Below the pieces are notes generated by a model, which was not told the DNA's origin, did not search any database, and worked only from the letters and a program-made list of their open reading frames with translations. Of a DNA stretch of 64,000 nucleotides, positions 1 through 7,923 are shown piece after piece. The translations under genes were made by a program, and so were the position numbers. The DNA is from Arcobacter sp. F155. Its GTDB lineage: Bacteria > Campylobacterota > Campylobacteria > Campylobacterales > Arcobacteraceae. Position 1 is the first letter of the stretch. The number at the start of each line of letters is the position of its first letter. The stretch lies in NCBI RefSeq assembly GCF_004116455.1, contig NZ_PDJU01000009.1, forward strand, positions 1 through 64,000, in the 5' to 3' direction.

Positions 1-2
1 TG

Positions 3-137
3 GCTGCTAGGGTTGTATCAAAAGTTGGACAAGAATATGACAAATCGAATGTATTATTAATGCATGCGATGGGTCCAAATGTTGCTGGTGTTATCGGTTC
101 TGCCGTAGCTGCTGGTGTACTTTTATCAATTTTTTAA
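3..137 (+). CDS. oadB: Na+-translocating decarboxylase beta subunit, C-terminal end (partial)
   Basis: Only the last 44 codons are present; the gene enters from the left edge and stops with TAA. The tail reads [20 protein letters not shown] and ends in a hydrophobic LLSIF. This matches the conserved C-terminus of the beta subunit of sodium-pumping oxaloacetate/methylmalonyl-CoA decarboxylases, the membrane subunit that couples decarboxylation of carboxybiotin to Na+ export. It lies 28 bases upstream of pckA on the same strand, so oxaloacetate decarboxylation and PEP carboxykinase are probably co-transcribed, a sensible pairing around the oxaloacetate node. The exact substrate class cannot be decided from this fragment. 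Confidence 0.8.
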   Translation, partial: AARVVSKVGQEYDKSNVLLMHAMGPNVAGVIGSAVAAGVLLSIF

Positions 138-165
138 AAATTTTAATTAGTAGGGAATGTAGGAA

Positions 166-1746
166 ATGTCTGAAATTAAAGACTCACTTGGTTTAGAAAA
201 CGTAGGTAAAGTTTATAGAAACTTAGATGTAGATAGTTTAATGAAACACGCAGTAGAAAATGAGGGAGCTAAAATCTCTTCTACTGGTGCGTTAATGGTA
301 GATACTGGAATTTTTACAGGAAGAAGTCCTAAAGATAAATTCTTTGTTAACCAAGATCCATCAAATAAATATATTGCATGGGGTGATATTAATAGAAAAG
401 TTTCTAAAGAAGTATATGAAGATTTAGAAGTTGTTGCTAAAAAACAATTAGGTGGTAAAGATTTATATGTAACTGACGTTTATTGTGGTTCTTCTTTAGA
501 TAGTAGAAAATCAGTTAGATTTATTACTGAAGTAGCTTGGCAAGCACATTTTATTCAAAATATGTTTATTGTTCCTCCAAAAGAGGATTTAGAAAACTTT
601 GAGCCAGAGTTCACTGTTTATAATGCTTGTAAAACTGTAGATATGGCATATGTAAGTCATGGTTTACATTCAGAAGTATTTGTTGTATTTAATGTAGAAG
701 ATAACACTGCACTTATTGGTGGTACTTGGTATGCTGGTGAGATGAAAAAAGGTGTATTCTCAATGATGAATTATTGGTTACCTTTAGAAGGTAAACTTCC
801 AATGCACTGTTCTGCTAATATCGGAGAAGATGGTGATACTGCCCTATTCTTTGGTTTATCAGGAACTGGAAAGACTACACTTTCAACTGATCCAAAAAGA
901 AGATTAATTGGTGATGATGAGCATGGTTGGGATGATAATGGAGTATTCAACTTTGAAGGTGGTTGTTATGCTAAAGTTATTAACTTAGATGGTGAGTCTG
1001 AACCAGATATCTTTAATGCAATTAAAAAAGGTGCTATTTTAGAAAATGTAGTAGCCGATGAAAATGGTGTTGTTGACTATACTGATGGTAGTAAAACAGA
1101 AAACACTAGAGTATCTTATCCAATTGATCATATTCCAAACCATACTCCTGATATGAGAGGTGGTCATCCAGAGAATATTATCTTCTTATGTGCAGATGCA
1201 TTTGGAGTACTTCCTCCTGTATCAAAACTTGATAAAAGACAAGCAATGTACTACTTCCTAAGTGGATATACTGCAAAAGTTGCAGGTACTGAAAGAGGAA
1301 TTACTGAGCCAGTAGCAACATTCTCTTCTTGTTTCGGTGAAGCATTCTTACCACTTAACCCAACTGTTTATGCAGAATTACTTGGTAAAAAAATAGATGA
1401 GCATGGTGTAAATGTATACTTAGTAAATACAGGATGGACTGGTGGTCCTTATGGTATTGGTTCAAGAATGAGTATTAAAAATACAAGAGCTTGTATTGAT
1501 GCTATTTTAGATGGTTCAATTAATAATTCAGAGTTTGAAACTCTTCCAATCTTTAATTTAGAAATTCCTAAAACACTAAACGGTGTTGATACTGAGGTTC
1601 TAAACCCAAGAAACACATGGGAAGACAAAGAGTCTTATGATGAAACAGCTGTTAAACTTGCAGGTATGTATATTGATAACTTTAAAAAGTATTTAACTTT
1701 AGAGAGTGATTATGACTTTACGTCAGCAGGACCAAGATTAATCTAA
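166..1746 (+). CDS. pckA: Phosphoenolpyruvate carboxykinase (ATP)
   Basis: Converts oxaloacetate plus ATP to PEP, CO2 and ADP in the cytosol, the first committed step of gluconeogenesis. At 526 residues it has the usual length of ATP-type PckA. Visible motifs are [10 protein letters not shown] near residue 50, the kinase-1a P-loop [11 protein letters not shown] from residue 230 and the metal-binding IGDDEHGW just after it. The ATG follows an AGGGAATGTAGGAA ribosome-binding stretch. It sits directly after the oadB end on the same strand and is closed by a strong hairpin at 1757-1784. Nothing in the sequence looks unusual. Confidence 0.97.
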   Translation: MSEIKDSLGLENVGKVYRNLDVDSLMKHAVENEGAKISSTGALMVDTGIFTGRSPKDKFFVNQDPSNKYIAWGDINRKVSKEVYEDLEVVAKKQLGGKDLYVTDVYCGSSLDSRKSVRFITEVAWQAHFIQNMFIVPPKEDLENFEPEFTVYNACKTVDMAYVSHGLHSEVFVVFNVEDNTALIGGTWYAGEMKKGVFSMMNYWLPLEGKLPMHCSANIGEDGDTALFFGLSGTGKTTLSTDPKRRLIGDDEHGWDDNGVFNFEGGCYAKVINLDGESEPDIFNAIKKGAILENVVADENGVVDYTDGSKTENTRVSYPIDHIPNHTPDMRGGHPENIIFLCADAFGVLPPVSKLDKRQAMYYFLSGYTAKVAGTERGITEPVATFSSCFGEAFLPLNPTVYAELLGKKIDEHGVNVYLVNTGWTGGPYGIGSRMSIKNTRACIDAILDGSINNSEFETLPIFNLEIPKTLNGVDTEVLNPRNTWEDKESYDETAVKLAGMYIDNFKKYLTLESDYDFTSAGPRLI

Positions 1747-1756
1747 ATAAATAAAA

Positions 1757-1784
1757 CAAATAGAGTGTATTAACACTCTATTTG
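1757..1784. terminator. Bidirectional terminator between pckA and ribBA
   Basis: A perfect 12-bp stem (1757-1768 with 1773-1784) has a 4-base loop, with an A-rich left flank and T-rich right arm. The two genes converge here, and the ribBA stop codon (1770-1772) lies in the loop, so the last ribBA codons form one arm of the stem. Confidence 0.75.
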
Positions 1785-2801
1785 AATCTCTTCAATAATT
1801 TCTAAACCAAATCCATTTAATCCTACAAACGAGTGTTTTCCCCCACTTGTCATTAATTTGATTTTCTTTACATTTAATGAGTTTAAGATTTGAGCTCCTA
1901 TACCATAATCTTTTTGAGACTCTTTATGTACTTTGTCTTGTCCTAAGAAGATTAATAATCCACCTTTTGCTTGTAAAAAGTTTATTGTTTTTAGCATTGA
2001 GTTTAATTTCTCATCATTTAAGAATAAATCAATATCAGGAATTACTGTATGGAATTTAACATGAGTTACTTCTTGAGGCTCTCCAAATTGAATAACAGTA
2101 TGAATATCCCCTAAATGATCTTTAAACTCTCTTTTAACAGCTTTTGAACCAAAAAACTCTATATCATCTTTTTTTACTTCATCAACTAGTTTTTCATGGC
2201 TTAATCTATACTCTACTAAATCAGAGATATAAATTTGTTTCATATCATGTTTTTGAGCAAAGATATCTAAATCATCTCTTCTTGCCATAGTTCCATCATC
2301 TTTCATGATTTCACAAATAACAGCTTCACCATTTAATCCTGCTAACTTACATAAGTCAACACTACCTTCCGTATGTCCTGTTCTAACTAATACTCCACCA
2401 TCTTTTGCAATTAATGGAAAGATATGACCTGGTTTTACTAATTCTACTTCTTTTGAAATAGGATTAGCTAAAATCTTAATAGTATCATCTCTCTCCCCTG
2501 CACTAATTCCTGTTGCTGCATCTGCTGCATCAACTGAAACTGTAAATGCTGTTTCATATGAAGAAGTATTTGAATTAACCATAGGATTTAAATCTAATCT
2601 CTGTGCTGTCTCTTTTGTTACAGATACACAAATTAATCCTTTTGCATGACTAGCCATAAAGTTAACCTTCTCAGGAGTACTTAATGCTGCAGCATAAACT
2701 AAATCCCCTTCGTTCTCTCTATCTTCATCATCTAACATGATTACCATGTTACCTTTTTGTATCTCTTCTATTGCTTCTTTTACTCTTTGTATTGCATTCA
2801 T
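1770..2801 (-). CDS. ribBA: 3,4-dihydroxy-2-butanone 4-phosphate synthase with degenerate GTP cyclohydrolase II-like domain
   Basis: Makes the four-carbon riboflavin precursor from ribulose 5-phosphate. Residues 1-205 are a complete RibB domain with the acidic DDEDRENEGD loop at 24-33 and HTEGSVDL at 143-150. Residues 206-343 have RibA-like length and a recognisable C-terminal fold region (KDYGIGAQIL), but lack the zinc cysteines (GDxxxSxxCDC) and the RQEGRxIGL segment needed for GTP cyclohydrolase II. That activity is supplied by the separate ribA at 10902-11477. Known Campylobacterota RibBA proteins commonly show this decayed second half. It converges on pckA; upstream lies the tRNA cluster on the other strand. 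Confidence 0.92.
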   Translation of the reverse strand: MNAIQRVKEAIEEIQKGNMVIMLDDEDRENEGDLVYAAALSTPEKVNFMASHAKGLICVSVTKETAQRLDLNPMVNSNTSSYETAFTVSVDAADAATGISAGERDDTIKILANPISKEVELVKPGHIFPLIAKDGGVLVRTGHTEGSVDLCKLAGLNGEAVICEIMKDDGTMARRDDLDIFAQKHDMKQIYISDLVEYRLSHEKLVDEVKKDDIEFFGSKAVKREFKDHLGDIHTVIQFGEPQEVTHVKFHTVIPDIDLFLNDEKLNSMLKTINFLQAKGGLLIFLGQDKVHKESQKDYGIGAQILNSLNVKKIKLMTSGGKHSFVGLNGFGLEIIEEIQIEC

Positions 2802-2879
2802 ATTTTCTCTTTCATAATAGTATTATTTCTTGAATTTTTTATATTATATCAGAAATTTCAAAATTTTTTCTAAAAACCC

Positions 2880-2908
2880 TTGACAAACAAAATATTTTTT
2901 ACTATAAT
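2880..2908 (+). promoter_or_regulatory. Perfect sigma-70 consensus promoter of the tRNA cluster
   Basis: TTGACA at 2880-2885 and TATAAT at 2903-2908 are separated by exactly 17 bases, so both hexamers and the spacer match the consensus. Initiation would fall near 2915, about 10 bases before the first tRNA. Campylobacterota promoters usually have a good -10 but no clear -35, so a full consensus fits strong stable-RNA expression. Confidence 0.85.
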
Positions 2909-2925
2909 TTCGGCACTTAAAAAGA

Positions 2926-3000
2926 TGGGGTATCGCCAAGCGGTAAGGCACTGGTTTTTGGTACCAGCATTCGTAGGTTCGAATCCTGCTACCCCAGCCA
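2926..3000 (+). tRNA. tRNA-Gln (TTG)
   Basis: A 75-base cloverleaf with acceptor TGGGGTA pairing with TACCCCA, discriminator G and encoded CCA. The anticodon stem CTGGT/ACCAG closes a 7-base loop with anticodon TTG. The T-arm has the standard GGTTCGAATCC. It is the first gene of a four-tRNA cluster. Confidence 0.96.
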
Positions 3001-3018
3001 CTTTTTTAAGTAGCATAT

Positions 3019-3095
<77 letters not shown>

Positions 3096-3118
3096 ATTTT
3101 AATAAATGATGTCTTTAT

Positions 3119-3195
3119 GTCAAGGTAGCTCAGCTGGCTAGAGCGCTGGTCTCATAAGCCGGAGGTCGAGAGTTCAAGTCTCTCTCTTGACACCA
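3119..3195 (+). tRNA. tRNA-Met (CAT), elongator
   Basis: A 77-base cloverleaf with acceptor GTCAAGG pairing with TCTTGAC, discriminator A and encoded CCA. The anticodon is CAT in loop CTCATAA. The paired G1:C72 excludes the initiator. A CAT anticodon could also be a lysidine-modified tRNA-Ile2. The D-arm and variable region look more like elongator Met, but this is not decisive from sequence alone. Confidence 0.82.
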
Positions 3196-3297
3196 TGTTA
3201 AAGCTTGAAATCGTCAAGTTTGGTAGACATCACTTTATTTTTCCCTTTATCTTACCATTGTTTAACTGTAAACTTTGATAAAGGTATTTATTTGTAT

Positions 3298-3374
3298 GCT
3301 GATGTAGCTCAGTTGGCTAGAGCAGCTGATTTGTAATCAGCAGGTCGTAGGTTCGACTCCTATCATCAGCTCCA
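3298..3374 (+). tRNA. tRNA-Thr (TGT)
   Basis: A 77-base cloverleaf with acceptor GCTGATG pairing with CATCAGC, discriminator T and encoded CCA. The anticodon stem GCTGA/TCAGC holds loop TTTGTAA with anticodon TGT. It is the last gene of the tRNA cluster, about 100 bases after tRNA-Met. Confidence 0.96.
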
Positions 3375-3382
3375 TTTTGCGA

Positions 3383-3476
3383 ATAAAAATGAAATAGAAT
3401 TACTTTTTATACAAAAATCCTATAGAATTTCCCTCCTAAAAATTTTAATACTTTATTCTTTCTATTTCATTTTTAT
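3383..3476. repeat. 17-bp perfect inverted repeat spanning 94 bp
   Basis: Bases 3383-3399 (ATAAAAATGAAATAGAA) are the exact reverse complement of 3460-3476, with 60 bases between them. The element sits between tRNA-Thr and the next gene. The right arm runs into a T-rich stretch, so it may be a long-loop terminator of the tRNA operon. The size and terminal repeats also resemble a tiny MITE remnant, but I see no target-site duplication. Confidence 0.6.
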
Positions 3477-3499
3477 ATCTTTTTATGTAAAATCCCTTT

Positions 3500-4177
3500 A
3501 TGAAACAACAATTACTACTATTACCTGGACTAATGTGCAATGAAAAGCTTTGGTCTAAAATGAATTTAACAAACTACAAAACATTTGATATCCCAAGAGA
3601 AGACACTATAGATGAAATGGTAGAACAACTACATATATCTTTTGCTAAACATAAAGAACCTATAAACCTTGTTGGCTTTTCTTTAGGTGGATATTTAGCT
3701 TTAAAGTATGTTATTAAGTACCCTACTAGAATAAATAAAGCATTAATTATCTCTTCAGGAATTGATTCTTTAAAAGAGACAGAGATTCTAAAGCGAAAAA
3801 AGATGTTAGAAACATTAAAAAGAAACAACATTAACTCTTTAAGCTTTATGGCTATTTCACAACTATTAGAAGATAAGACAAATGAAGAAAACCTTGATAT
3901 AATAAATCAAATGTTTGATGAGCTAGGTTTAGAAGTCTATAATCAACAATTATTTGCAACAATGAGAAGAAAACCTCTTTTTGATGAACTTATCAATGTT
4001 ACTAGCCCTATTCAGTTCTTAAGCGCTACAAATGATTCTTTAGTTAATTTAGAGCCTATTAATAAACTATGTGAAATGAAAGATAATTTCCAATTAAAAA
4101 CTTTAGATACTGATTCACATATGCTTCCACTAGAATATGAACACTTTTTATACAAGGAAATCCAAAACTTTTTTTAA
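3500..4177 (+). CDS. Alpha/beta-fold hydrolase
   Basis: A 225-residue serine hydrolase of the alpha/beta fold, probably cytosolic because no signal peptide is seen. The strand-turn LLLLPGLMC supplies the oxyanion region, the nucleophile elbow GFSLGG gives Ser61, and Asp179 (SATNDS) and His207 (DTDSHM) complete a plausible catalytic triad. The size and organisation resemble BioH-like or small esterase proteins, but no biotin genes are nearby and the substrate is unknown. A TAAAAT -10 element at 3488-3493 ends only six bases before the ATG and there is no Shine-Dalgarno, so the message may be leaderless. The next gene starts 22 bases downstream. Confidence 0.85.
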   Translation: MKQQLLLLPGLMCNEKLWSKMNLTNYKTFDIPREDTIDEMVEQLHISFAKHKEPINLVGFSLGGYLALKYVIKYPTRINKALIISSGIDSLKETEILKRKKMLETLKRNNINSLSFMAISQLLEDKTNEENLDIINQMFDELGLEVYNQQLFATMRRKPLFDELINVTSPIQFLSATNDSLVNLEPINKLCEMKDNFQLKTLDTDSHMLPLEYEHFLYKEIQNFF

Positions 4178-4198
4178 TATATAATGTTATAATTATTT

Positions 4199-5602
4199 AT
4201 GAAAAATTTATTTAACTTAAAAAAACTAACATTAGTTTATTTTATAGTCTTTTTATCTTTAGTTTTTTGGGCTTTTTTTGCCTATTCAACTATGAATCAA
4301 ATGATATCTAGTCAAAAGATATATGCTAAAATAATAAATATCACTGGTAAACAAAGAATGTTATCTCAAAGAACTGCATTAATTGCAAAACTAAGCTTTG
4401 AGAATGGAACTAGTGATTATATTGATAAAACTGCACATTTATTAAATCAAATGAAAGAAGATCACAAATTTATTATTTCAAACATAACTTCTAATGAAAT
4501 TAAAGATATATATTTTAAAAAACCAAACTATTTAGATTTTCATGTACAAGCCTATTTTAAAAGTGTCGATAAATTTCTTTCTAATAAAAGTAAAGAAAAC
4601 CTATTACGAGTAGAAGAGTTTTCTAATGATATTTTACCAAGGTTAGACAATGCTGTTACACAGTTTGAAGTAGAAAGTGATAAGAAAATAGAAAAACTTA
4701 TGAAACAGGAACTATTTATTCTACTTGGAACACTTTTAACAATACTTCTAGAAGCTGTGTTAATTGTAATACCTTCAATTCGATATAACAAACAGAAAGA
4801 ACATGAATTAAAAGAGTTAAATAATAGTTTATCAAAACAAGTAGATGCTGCTATTAAAAAGAGTAAAAAGCAAGACCTTATTATTGCAGAACATTCTAAA
4901 AACCTTACTATGAAAGAAATTTTAAATAATATAGCCCATCAATGGAGACAACCTTTGTCTATTATAACTACATGTACAAGTGGCTTAAGGCTCAAAAAAG
5001 ATTTTAATAACCTAAGCGATGAAGACCTACAAGAAAGCATTGATATAATACTAAAAAACTCAAACTATCTATCTAATACAATTGAAAACTTTAGAGACTT
5101 TTTTGATGAATCATTAAATACTTATTATACTTTTAACGAAGTTATTAATAAAGCAAAAGAGCTACTAGCTCATAGGCTTGAAAATAAAAACATATCTATA
5201 ATTGAAAATATAGAAAAAGATATCTCATACTTTGGAAATGAGACAAGATTAGTACAGGTATTTATACAAATTTTAAATAACTCTATTGATGTTTTACTTG
5301 AAAAAGATTTTGATAGATATATATTCATTGATGTAAAAACTAAAAACAATCTTATCTTTATAAAGATACAGGACAGTGGCATGGGTATCAATGAAAAAAT
5401 TCAAGATAAAATATTTGAGCCCTACTTTACAACAAAACATCAATCTATTGGAAAAGGAATAGATTTATACAATTGTAAACAAATGATTGAGTCTTTATTT
5501 AAAGGTAAAATAACTGCAAGTAATAAAGAGAAATATTTTCAAGATAAGAAATATAAAGGGGCTTGTTTTACAATAACAATCCCCTTAAAGGAAGAAAACT
5601 AG
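4199..5602 (+). CDS. Membrane sensor histidine kinase with PilJ-type periplasmic domain
   Basis: A 467-residue kinase. Transmembrane helices near 11-31 and 171-193 enclose a periplasmic domain whose start (NITGKQRMLSQR, about 47-58) matches the PilJ/NarX-like type IV pili sensor domain. A short coiled coil (200-235) leads to the phosphoacceptor box NIAHQWRQPLS with His247, then an HATPase domain with N box ILNNSIDVL and G1 DSGMGI. The G2 box is altered: canonical GTGLGLY reads GKGIDLY, with the third glycine replaced by Asp, so ATP-lid function may be impaired. No response regulator is adjacent. A TATAAT ends five bases before the ATG, so it may be leaderless. Confidence 0.88.
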   Translation: MKNLFNLKKLTLVYFIVFLSLVFWAFFAYSTMNQMISSQKIYAKIINITGKQRMLSQRTALIAKLSFENGTSDYIDKTAHLLNQMKEDHKFIISNITSNEIKDIYFKKPNYLDFHVQAYFKSVDKFLSNKSKENLLRVEEFSNDILPRLDNAVTQFEVESDKKIEKLMKQELFILLGTLLTILLEAVLIVIPSIRYNKQKEHELKELNNSLSKQVDAAIKKSKKQDLIIAEHSKNLTMKEILNNIAHQWRQPLSIITTCTSGLRLKKDFNNLSDEDLQESIDIILKNSNYLSNTIENFRDFFDESLNTYYTFNEVINKAKELLAHRLENKNISIIENIEKDISYFGNETRLVQVFIQILNNSIDVLLEKDFDRYIFIDVKTKNNLIFIKIQDSGMGINEKIQDKIFEPYFTTKHQSIGKGIDLYNCKQMIESLFKGKITASNKEKYFQDKKYKGACFTITIPLKEEN

Positions 5603-5604
5603 GA

Positions 5605-5772
5605 TTAGTCTTCAGTTGCTTCGTTAATAGCTTCTTTTGTAGCTTTGTAAGCTTTATTAGTTCCTTTTTTTGTTGCTTCCCATGCATCAGAAGAGTCTTT
5701 TTTAACCCCTTTCCATGTTGCACAACCACTAAATATAAAAAGTACACCTAAACCTAATAAAAAAGCTCTCAT
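5605..5772 (-). CDS. Small putative lipoprotein, entericidin-like
   Basis: A 55-residue product. A hydrophobic signal segment (RAFLLGLGVLFIF) ends in a lipobox-like FSGC with Cys17 as the lipidation site. The mature part is a short amphipathic, Lys/Ala/Glu-rich stretch (ATWKGVKKDSSDAWEATKKG). The size, SGC box and charged helix recall the entericidin family of tiny outer-membrane lipoproteins, but that is resemblance only. An AGGAGACC sequence precedes the ATG. It converges on the sensor kinase, whose stop is two bases away, and lies just upstream of nothing but its own leader; glyS begins beyond on the same strand. Confidence 0.72.
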   Translation of the reverse strand: MRAFLLGLGVLFIFSGCATWKGVKKDSSDAWEATKKGTNKAYKATKEAINEATED

Positions 5773-5784
5773 TTTGGTCTCCTA

Positions 5785-7797
5785 TTAAATTGTAATCTCT
5801 TTAATATCAGCAATTTCTTTGAATGCTTGATAAACTTTACCAATAATATTTTTTCTATTTGCTTTAATGTTTTCATCTTCATGATTAACAAAAACATTAT
5901 CAAAGAAATTATCAAGTTGTGGCTTTAAAGCAAATAAAGCATCTAACTCTTCTTCATAGCTTAAGTATTCTTTTGAAGTTACACTATTAAATGCCTCATA
6001 AAGCTCTTTTTCTTCTTTATCTTCAAAAAGCTCTACGTTAACTGCTAATTCTGAGTTAATATCTAAATCTTTAATGATATTTGCAACTCTTTTAAATGTT
6101 GCAGAATACTCTTTAAAGTTATCACTTAATACTATAGGATTTAAAGCACAAAGTTTTTGAGAGATTTTAAAAATATCACTCTCTTCAGAACCTAATACTG
6201 CTTTTAATACAGATGGGTTTACATCAAAGATCTTAAATAGTCTTTCATTGAAGAACTCTACAAGTTTTGCTTTTTCTAAACCTTTATAGTTAGAAGCTAG
6301 TGCATCAATGATCTCTTCTAAATCAATTGCCAGTTTATGTTCAATTGCAATTTTTACAATACCAGCAGCTGCCCGTCTAAGTCCAAATGGATCTTTTGAA
6401 CCTGAAGGAATTTTTCCAACAGAGAATAGTCCCATTAAGTTATCAAGTTTATATGAAAGTGCTACAATAGAAGAGAATGTAGTTGATGGTAAGTCAGAAT
6501 CCTCTCCATCTGGTAAATACTGCTCTTTTAGTGCTGTATATATTTCTTCTTTCTCACCAGCAATTTTTGCATAGTAATATCCCATAAGTCCTTGAAGTTC
6601 TGTAAACTCAAATACCATTTCAGACATTAAATCAGCTTTTGAAAGCATTACTGCTTTTTGTACTAATTCTTTATCTTCACCAAGTTTTTCTGCTAAGAAT
6701 GTAGCTATTTTAGCTTCTCTTTCGCATTTTTCATACATAGACCCTAAACCTTCTACGAAAGTTAACTTCTTAAGTCCTTCATTTGAAAGTCCATTTGCAA
6801 TATCATTTTTCCAGAAGAACATACCATCTGCAAGTCTAGGTCTAAGTACTTTCTCATTTCCAGCGATAATATGAGAGAAGTCTTCAGTTTTAGAGTTTGA
6901 TACAACGATAAAGTTGTTTGTTAGCTCACCATCTTTATAAACAGCAAAATATCTTTGGTGTTCTTTCATTGAAGTTACAATAACCTCTTCTGGTAACTCT
7001 AAAAACTCTTCATCAAATTTACCAATTAAAGCCGTTGGATATTCAGTAATTGCAACAACTTCTTCTAATAACTCTTCATCAATATCAATTTTTACACCAT
7101 TTGAAGCTTCAATCTCTTTCATTTGTTCTAAGATTCTTTTTCTTCTTTCATCTGGGTAAAGAATAACACCATTCTTATCTAGTTTGCAGAAGTAATCACC
7201 TGCAAAATCATAAGTGAAAGGCTCATATGAAACCATTCTGTGTGCAAATGAGAAGTTAGAAGATTTAACTCCAAAAAGTTCAGCCTCAACTACTTCTTCA
7301 CCTAAAAGAATAGCTAAAGATCTAATTGGTCTAATAAAGCTATCAGTTCTGCTAGCCCATCTCATTGATTTTCCAAAATCTAAAGATGAAATAAACTCAT
7401 TTACCATATCATTTAGTAAATCTTTTGCTTCAATTCCTGAAACCTCTTTTTTATAATATAGAACTTCACCTCTACCTTGGTCTTTTCTTTCAAGTTCATC
7501 AACACTAACACCACATTTTTTTGCAAAACCAAGTGCAGCAGGAGTAGCTTCTCCATCTTTAAATGCAATTTTTACAGGAGCACCAAACATCTCTTCAACT
7601 GAATCTTCTTGCTTAACTTGAAATTCTCTATGCCATAATACTAATCTTCTTGGTGTATAAAAAAAGTCAAAATCACATAATAATCTATTTTTTTCTAATA
7701 TTTTTGCCCATTTCTTTTCAATATTTGGTAATTCTTTTAAAAATGGGATTGCTGGTAATTCTTCTACACCAATCTCTATTAATAATGGTTTATTCAT
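5785..7797 (-). CDS. glyS: Glycine--tRNA ligase beta subunit
   Basis: Beta chain of the heterotetrameric bacterial glycyl-tRNA synthetase, which recognises tRNA-Gly while the alpha chain (GlyQ) forms glycyl-adenylate. At 670 residues it has the usual length. The N-terminus LLIEIGVEELPA and the segment TSMKEHQRYFAVYKDG are characteristic of GlyS, as is DPFGLRRAAAGI in the C-terminal half. GlyQ is not in the window. The small lipoprotein ORF follows it 13 bases downstream on the same strand. Confidence 0.96.
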   Translation of the reverse strand: MNKPLLIEIGVEELPAIPFLKELPNIEKKWAKILEKNRLLCDFDFFYTPRRLVLWHREFQVKQEDSVEEMFGAPVKIAFKDGEATPAALGFAKKCGVSVDELERKDQGRGEVLYYKKEVSGIEAKDLLNDMVNEFISSLDFGKSMRWASRTDSFIRPIRSLAILLGEEVVEAELFGVKSSNFSFAHRMVSYEPFTYDFAGDYFCKLDKNGVILYPDERRKRILEQMKEIEASNGVKIDIDEELLEEVVAITEYPTALIGKFDEEFLELPEEVIVTSMKEHQRYFAVYKDGELTNNFIVVSNSKTEDFSHIIAGNEKVLRPRLADGMFFWKNDIANGLSNEGLKKLTFVEGLGSMYEKCEREAKIATFLAEKLGEDKELVQKAVMLSKADLMSEMVFEFTELQGLMGYYYAKIAGEKEEIYTALKEQYLPDGEDSDLPSTTFSSIVALSYKLDNLMGLFSVGKIPSGSKDPFGLRRAAAGIVKIAIEHKLAIDLEEIIDALASNYKGLEKAKLVEFFNERLFKIFDVNPSVLKAVLGSEESDIFKISQKLCALNPIVLSDNFKEYSATFKRVANIIKDLDINSELAVNVELFEDKEEKELYEAFNSVTSKEYLSYEEELDALFALKPQLDNFFDNVFVNHEDENIKANRKNIIGKVYQAFKEIADIKEITI

Positions 7798-7887
7798 CTA
7801 TTCTTCCTTAGTAAACTGTATGAGAGTATATTTATCTTAAAAAGTAGATATTTTATCGAAAGAAGGCTTATTTTTTGGTTAGTAAGA

Positions 7888-7916
7888 TAGGAGATTTAAC
7901 ATAGTCAAATCTCCTA
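7888..7916 (-). terminator. Hairpin downstream of the BCCT transporter
   Basis: TAGGAGATTT (7888-7897) pairs perfectly over 10 bp with AAATCTCCTA (7907-7916), with a 9-base loop, just after the stop of the leftward transporter gene. The U-tract on the minus strand is poor, so it could be a weak terminator or a 3'-end stabiliser. Confidence 0.5.
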
Positions 7917-7923
7917 ATAAAAA

